NCBI GenBank assembly: GCA_020722625.1
Contig: DYKK01000033.1
Span: 1,947-18,004, forward strand
Reading direction: 5' to 3'
Length of the DNA stretch: 16,058 bases
Source: Anaeromyxobacter dehalogenans
Lineage (GTDB): Bacteria; Myxococcota_A; UBA9042; DTJE01
The translations under genes were made by a program, and so were the position numbers. Positions within the stretch are counted from its first letter, which is position 1, and every line of letters starts with the position of its first letter. The notes below the pieces were generated by a model. The model was not told the DNA's origin. It was given only the letters and a program-made list of their open reading frames with translations, and did no database searches. Shown here piece by piece: positions 12,282-16,058 of this stretch.

Positions 12282-14852
12282 TCACGACGGTTCTTCCACC
12301 GCGAACTCCAGGCGGTCCCCCTCGCTCAGGCGCACGGCGAGGGTGCGGCCGGGGTCCACGGCATGGTCGTACAGAAAGTCCACCGCGGGCCGGACCAGGA
12401 CCTCGGCGACCGCCGCCTCCACGGCGCCGGCGGTCCTCGCGTCCCTCGCGCAACGCGCCGCCAGCGAATCCATCGCCCAGGGCGGCAGCGACAGGGTCAC
12501 GCCGTGCTCGCGCTCGAAGTCCAGGCACAGGGAAGCCAGCCGGCGCCTCGCGACCTCGACAAGGTCCCCGGGGGAAAGCCGCGCGAAGGGCACCACCTGG
12601 TCGAGGGCGGCCAGGACGTCTCCCGGCGCGGCCTTGCGGAACCGCGTGGCCGGGAGTCCGGCGGGCCGAGGTCGCTCCGTCGCGGCCGGGGCCCCCGTCT
12701 CGAAACCGACGGGGCGTCCCTCCGGCGCGTCCTGCTCGTCCTCGGCGATCACCACGTGGATCGTGTTCCGGAAGTCCATGCGGCGGCCGCGGCGGTCGGT
12801 TGCGGTCCCCTCCGTCAGGATCTGGACCAGGAGCCCCTGGACCGAGGCGTGCGCCTGGCCCACGTTCCGCCACTGGACCACGAGGAACGGCCGCCGCGTC
12901 AGCGTGTCGGACAGGAGGCCGCCCTCCTCGTGACCGACGTACCCCGGGGGGGACCCGATGAGGTGCGAGATCGCATGGGGTTCCGCGTAGTCCGCGAGGT
13001 CAATGTCCAGCAACGCCTGAGAGGTCCCGAACAGCACCTCCGCGACCGCCCGCGCCACGGTCCGCTTCCCCGTCCCCCGCGGCCCCACGAACAGGAACGA
13101 CCCCAGCGGCCGCCGGGACCCGAAGCGCGACCAGTTCTGGGCCAGGACCCGGCCGACCACGGCCAGGCCGTCCCCCTGCCCGACGACCCGGTCGCGCAGG
13201 GCCCGCTCGAACCCGCGAAGCCCCTCGGCCGGCGAGAGCGACAGGAGGTCCCGGGGCAGGTCCACCAGCCCGCAGAGGACCTGGACCACGTCTTCGCGCC
13301 GGACGACCTCGTGGCCCTTCCGCCGCGCGCGGGCGCCCGCCCGGTCGAGCAGGTCAATGGCCTTGGCCGGCAGGCTCCGGTCCGACACGAAGCGATCGGT
13401 CAGGCGGACCGCCGCGTGCAGGGAGTCCGGGGCGAAGCGGACTTCGTGGTGGCGCTCGTAGATCGGGGCGACCCCGGCCAGGATGCGGTCCGCCTCTTCC
13501 GGCGGGGGCTCCCTCAGGAAGACCTTCTCGAACCGGCGGTCCAGGGCCGGGTCCGGCTGGATGAACCGGCGATACTCGCCGAACGTCGTGGCGCCGATGC
13601 AGGGGAACTCGCCCCGTGCCAGGGCCCCCTTGAGGTCGTTCGCCGCGTCGAGGCTCCCGTCTCCCATCCCGGATCCGATGAGGGTGTGAATTTCATCTAT
13701 GAAAAGGATTACGCGACGGTCCGCCGCGAGCACCTCCTCCTTCAGGGCCTTCAGGCGGGCCTCGAACGACCCGCGGACCCCCGTTCCCGCGAGGAGGTCC
13801 GACATCGAGATCGCGACGATCGCCTTGCCCGCGAGGGCCGGCAGGTCGTCCCCCCGGGACGCGATCAGGGAGGCCAGACCCTCGACGAGCGCGGTCTTGC
13901 CAACCCCGGGGTCCCCCAGCAGGAGGGGGTTGTTCGAGCGGCGCTTGCTCAGGATGTCCACGACGGCGTCCAGGTCCGCCTCGCGGCCGACGAGGGGGTC
14001 CAGGAGGCCCTTCTCGGCGAGGAGCGTCAGGTTGTGGCCAACGGCCGTGAGGGTCGGATAGCGTCCCTCCGGGAGCGCGTACCGCCAGGCTCGTTCCGCC
14101 GCCTTCGCCCCATCCCCCTCCGGTCCCACGTGAGGCGGGCCCGCGCCGCGACCCTGGCCGTCGCCGACATCGCCGGCGGCGCGCTCGGACTCGGGTTCCC
14201 GCACGAGAGCGCCGGCCTCGGAAGGGGCGGGCTCGTCGGGCGCCAGGAACTCGACCTCCTCGTCGTCGTCCTCCATCCGGACCGGAGCGACCACGGTCGC
14301 ACGGGGCGCGGCCCGGACCGCGCACGTCGGGATCGAAACCGGAAGGCAAACGGCGGACTCTCGCGCGGCGTGCGGGGGCGTCATCCGGGCCTGGTCGCCG
14401 AGCAGGCCCTCGGCCATCATGCGCTTCGTGGCGGCCCGGCGCAGTCTGGGGTCGGTCAGGTGCGCCATGGCGTGCGTGCGCAGGGCGTACATGGGAAGCC
14501 CCGCCCGGTCCAGCAGCCGGGCGGCCCGCGAGGAGGGGATCCGCGACACGGCCAGGAGGAGGTGGACGGACGTGGTGGACGATGACCCGAGGTTCTGGGC
14601 GATCTGCGCCGCCGTCGAGTACAGGACCGAGATGGTCTCCGGGGGTTCCTCGTCGGGAATGGGGAGGCACGCGAGCAGGCGTCCCACGTCGAGGCGCTTC
14701 TCGGTCAGGATGGACCGGGCCTCGCTCGGGACCAGGAACGCCGCGAGCACCAGGTGGGCGCTGTCGAGCGGCTTGTCCGCGGCGCGGGCGCATTCGCGGG
14801 CGTCGCGATAAATCCGGAGGGCCTCGCGGCTGAACGTGCCTTCGTCAAACAT
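12282..14852 (-). CDS. ClpA/ClpC-like AAA+ unfoldase with degenerate second ATPase domain
   Basis: The 856-residue chain has a Clp-N-like helical domain (about 1-145), a disordered linker with an acidic patch (about 150-260), and two AAA+ domains. D1 (about 275-530) is intact: Walker A GDPGVGKT (313-320), Walker B VILFIDEIH (381-389), arginine finger Arg439/Arg440; its pore loop reads GVRG (358-361), lacking the usual Tyr. D2 (about 545-830) is degenerate: Walker A GPRGTGKR ends in Arg597, the Walker B Asp-Glu are Arg662-Asn663, the sensor-1 Asn is Glu704, the arginine finger is Ala749 and the sensor-2 Arg is lost near 809. Yet D2 keeps the GYVG pore loop (637-640) and a VGF tripeptide (715-717) where ClpA/ClpC have the ClpP-docking loop. 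There is no ClpB-type middle domain. Family members unfold proteins, often for ClpP. The Shine-Dalgarno is weak. Confidence 0.88.
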   Translation of the reverse strand: MFDEGTFSREALRIYRDARECARAADKPLDSAHLVLAAFLVPSEARSILTEKRLDVGRLLACLPIPDEEPPETISVLYSTAAQIAQNLGSSSTTSVHLLLAVSRIPSSRAARLLDRAGLPMYALRTHAMAHLTDPRLRRAATKRMMAEGLLGDQARMTPPHAARESAVCLPVSIPTCAVRAAPRATVVAPVRMEDDDEEVEFLAPDEPAPSEAGALVREPESERAAGDVGDGQGRGAGPPHVGPEGDGAKAAERAWRYALPEGRYPTLTAVGHNLTLLAEKGLLDPLVGREADLDAVVDILSKRRSNNPLLLGDPGVGKTALVEGLASLIASRGDDLPALAGKAIVAISMSDLLAGTGVRGSFEARLKALKEEVLAADRRVILFIDEIHTLIGSGMGDGSLDAANDLKGALARGEFPCIGATTFGEYRRFIQPDPALDRRFEKVFLREPPPEEADRILAGVAPIYERHHEVRFAPDSLHAAVRLTDRFVSDRSLPAKAIDLLDRAGARARRKGHEVVRREDVVQVLCGLVDLPRDLLSLSPAEGLRGFERALRDRVVGQGDGLAVVGRVLAQNWSRFGSRRPLGSFLFVGPRGTGKRTVARAVAEVLFGTSQALLDIDLADYAEPHAISHLIGSPPGYVGHEEGGLLSDTLTRRPFLVVQWRNVGQAHASVQGLLVQILTEGTATDRRGRRMDFRNTIHVVIAEDEQDAPEGRPVGFETGAPAATERPRPAGLPATRFRKAAPGDVLAALDQVVPFARLSPGDLVEVARRRLASLCLDFEREHGVTLSLPPWAMDSLAARCARDARTAGAVEAAVAEVLVRPAVDFLYDHAVDPGRTLAVRLSEGDRLEFAVEEPS

Positions 14853-14928
14853 GATCCGGTCGGGCGACAGCGTCGTCCGCCACCGGGGTGTTCCGTGCGG
14901 CGCCCCGCCCGCCCCGCCGCCACCACCT

Positions 14929-14957
14929 TACTTACCGGCGGACGGCAGCGGTGTCAA
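14929..14957 (-). promoter_or_regulatory. candidate promoter for the clp-like / pilT operon
   Basis: On the minus strand a perfect TTGACA (14952-14957) overlaps the stop codon of the oxidoreductase gene. It is followed after 17 bp by TAAGTA (14929-14934), a weak -10. RNA would start near 14922, about 70 nt before the clp-like gene. The exact -35 with ideal spacing is the main support. Confidence 0.4.
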
Positions 14958-16003
14958 GGCTCGGGCGCACCCTCGCCGGGAATCGTCACCACGACCTTGC
15001 CGATGCTCTGCCGGCCGTGGAGTCGCTCGTGGGCCATGGCGCACCCCTCGAAGGGGTGCACGGAGTCCAGGTGGGGACGGATGCGGCCCGCCCGGACCAT
15101 CTCGAAGACCTCCCGGAGGGCCCGGGCCAGGAGCCGAGGCCGACTCGGCCCCAGCCGCTTGATGTTGATCCCGATGAAGGACTTGCTGTCCGACAGCATC
15201 GAGTACGGGTGCAGGATCGGGACCTTGAGCAGCCCCATCCCCGCCGAGATCAGGCTGCGGGACTTGCGGGGCGTCAGCGAGGCGATTCCGATGCTGACAA
15301 GCCTCCCCGACGGGGCGAGCATCCTCATCCCGGACGCGATGGAGCGCCCCCCGAGGGAGTCGAGGACCAGGTCGAGACCCGCCCCGGCCGAGAGACGCTC
15401 CACCTCGGCCTCCACGTCCTGCCGCGTGTGGACGATCGGGTGGTGGACGCCCATCTCCTTCAGAAACGATGCCTTCTCGTCGGAACCGACGGTCCCGAAG
15501 ACCTCGCACCCGGCATCCAGGGCGATCTGGACGGCCATCAGTCCGACGCCGCCGGCCGCGGCATGGATCAATACGCGGTCTTCCTCGTGGACGGTCGTCA
15601 TCCCGCGCAGCGCGAGCCACGCGGTGACGCCGTTCAGGGGGATGGCGGCGGCCTCGGCCCAGTCCATCCCGGCGGGAATCGGGACGGTCAGGATCCCACG
15701 GGCCACGGCCTTCTCCGCGTATCCCCCGAAGTCGGTGAGGGCCGCGACGCGGTCGCCCGGCTTGAAGTCTCCGCAATCCGGTCCCGTGGCCTCGACGACC
15801 CCCGCGACCTCGTATCCGGGCACGAAGGGCAGGGGAGGGGCGTCGAGGTACATCCCCGTGCGGGCCAGGATATCCGCGAAATTGATGCCGAACGCGCGCA
15901 CGGCGATGCGCACCTGTCCGGGGCCGGGCTCCGGGTCCGGGCACTCCCGCGCGCGCAGCGCGTTCCGGGGCAGCCCGGTCCGGACAATGAAGATCGCCTT
16001 CAT
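14954..16003 (-). CDS. VAT1-like zinc-free quinone oxidoreductase (MDR family)
   Basis: The 349-residue protein belongs to the medium-chain dehydrogenase/reductase superfamily, quinone oxidoreductase branch. It has GINFADILARTGMY (39-52), PFVPGYEVAGVV (59-70), the NADPH-binding AAAGGVG (148-154) and a C-terminal segment IRPHLDSVHPFE close to VAT1-type enzymes. The GHE zinc-site motif of alcohol dehydrogenases is absent. It should reduce quinones or other activated carbonyl compounds with NADPH in the cytoplasm; the true substrate is unknown. The start is put at the ATG giving MKAIF, with GAGGAG (16013-16018) 9 nt upstream; an ATG 30 nt earlier is in frame but overlaps the candidate -10. It lies 101 nt before the clp-like gene, which has its own candidate promoter. 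Confidence 0.85.
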   Translation of the reverse strand: MKAIFIVRTGLPRNALRARECPDPEPGPGQVRIAVRAFGINFADILARTGMYLDAPPLPFVPGYEVAGVVEATGPDCGDFKPGDRVAALTDFGGYAEKAVARGILTVPIPAGMDWAEAAAIPLNGVTAWLALRGMTTVHEEDRVLIHAAAGGVGLMAVQIALDAGCEVFGTVGSDEKASFLKEMGVHHPIVHTRQDVEAEVERLSAGAGLDLVLDSLGGRSIASGMRMLAPSGRLVSIGIASLTPRKSRSLISAGMGLLKVPILHPYSMLSDSKSFIGINIKRLGPSRPRLLARALREVFEMVRAGRIRPHLDSVHPFEGCAMAHERLHGRQSIGKVVVTIPGEGAPEP

Positions 16004-16031
16004 GGCACCGTTCTCCTCGCCGAACGACCGC

Positions 16032-16037
16032 ATGATA
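16032..16037 (-). promoter_or_regulatory. candidate -10 element of the oxidoreductase gene
   Basis: TATCAT on the minus strand matches the -10 consensus at 5 of 6 positions. RNA would start near 16025, about 21 nt before the chosen ATG. It overlaps the alternative upstream ATG (16031-16033), which would then be outside the transcript. The matching -35 would be cut by the window edge. Confidence 0.4.
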
Positions 16038-16058
16038 CCACCGCCCGTGACCTCCGGG

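Noticed and set aside
10250..14585. Very long plus-strand open frames (903 and 1370 codons) opposite the clp-like and pilT genes
   Set aside because: Long antisense frames are expected in very GC-rich DNA. Their Arg/Pro/Gly-rich products match no family, while the minus strand carries clear AAA+ and PilT motifs.
16003..16033. Upstream in-frame ATG for the oxidoreductase gene
   Set aside because: The ten extra residues do not fit the family N-terminus, the ATG overlaps a TATCAT -10-like element, and GAGGAG sits before the downstream ATG.

Overview
This 16 kb window is very GC-rich with ordinary bacterial gene packing: 11 protein genes, one tRNA gene and short intergenic spaces. It shows no CRISPR array, insertion sequence, phage gene or rRNA. 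The high GC, two PilT-type ATPases, a one-pass membrane protein with a possible PEGA-like domain and a degenerate CTGNNN repeat array would fit a Myxococcota-like or other GC-rich, former deltaproteobacterial lineage. That placement is inference; no marker gene here settles it.

Layout. Positions 1-259 hold low-complexity repeats, then a promoter. Two plus-strand genes follow: a ChaN/Tiki-fold protein with a long unassigned C-terminal half, and a protein of unknown function ending in a KOW domain. Its 3' end overlaps by 10 bp a minus-strand group that reads, in transcription order, tRNA-Arg(CCG), serA (short form), purA and an HD-GYP phosphodiesterase with a degenerate receiver. Next come dtd (D-aminoacyl-tRNA deacylase, plus strand), a one-pass membrane protein (minus) and, divergent from it, a secreted Spy/CpxP-like protein (plus). 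The right third is all minus strand. In transcription order it holds a VAT1-like quinone oxidoreductase, a Clp/Hsp100 AAA+ protein, a HEAT-repeat PilT fusion and a second PilT-like ATPase.

How the genes may work together. serA and purA have good ribosome binding sites and a 27 nt gap, and look like a biosynthetic operon; the HD-GYP gene follows 47 nt later. The Clp-like gene (58 nt gap), the HEAT-PilT gene and the pilT gene (GTGA overlap) look like one transcription unit behind a candidate promoter that overlaps the oxidoreductase stop codon. This is the most unusual part of the window. The Clp protein keeps a complete first ATPase ring domain, while its second domain has lost the Walker B acids, the Walker A Ser/Thr, the arginine finger and the sensor residues; that second domain still keeps the GYVG pore loop and a VGF tripeptide resembling the ClpP-docking loop. 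Coupling of such an unfoldase to two pilus-retraction-type ATPases, one carrying HEAT repeats, is the best candidate here for an undescribed system. The functional link is inferred from gene order only.

Other departures from family consensus are a PurA with Met where the family signature has its active-site Lys, a receiver domain without its phospho-acceptor Asp, and a DTD with Glu in place of Gln in its SQFT motif.
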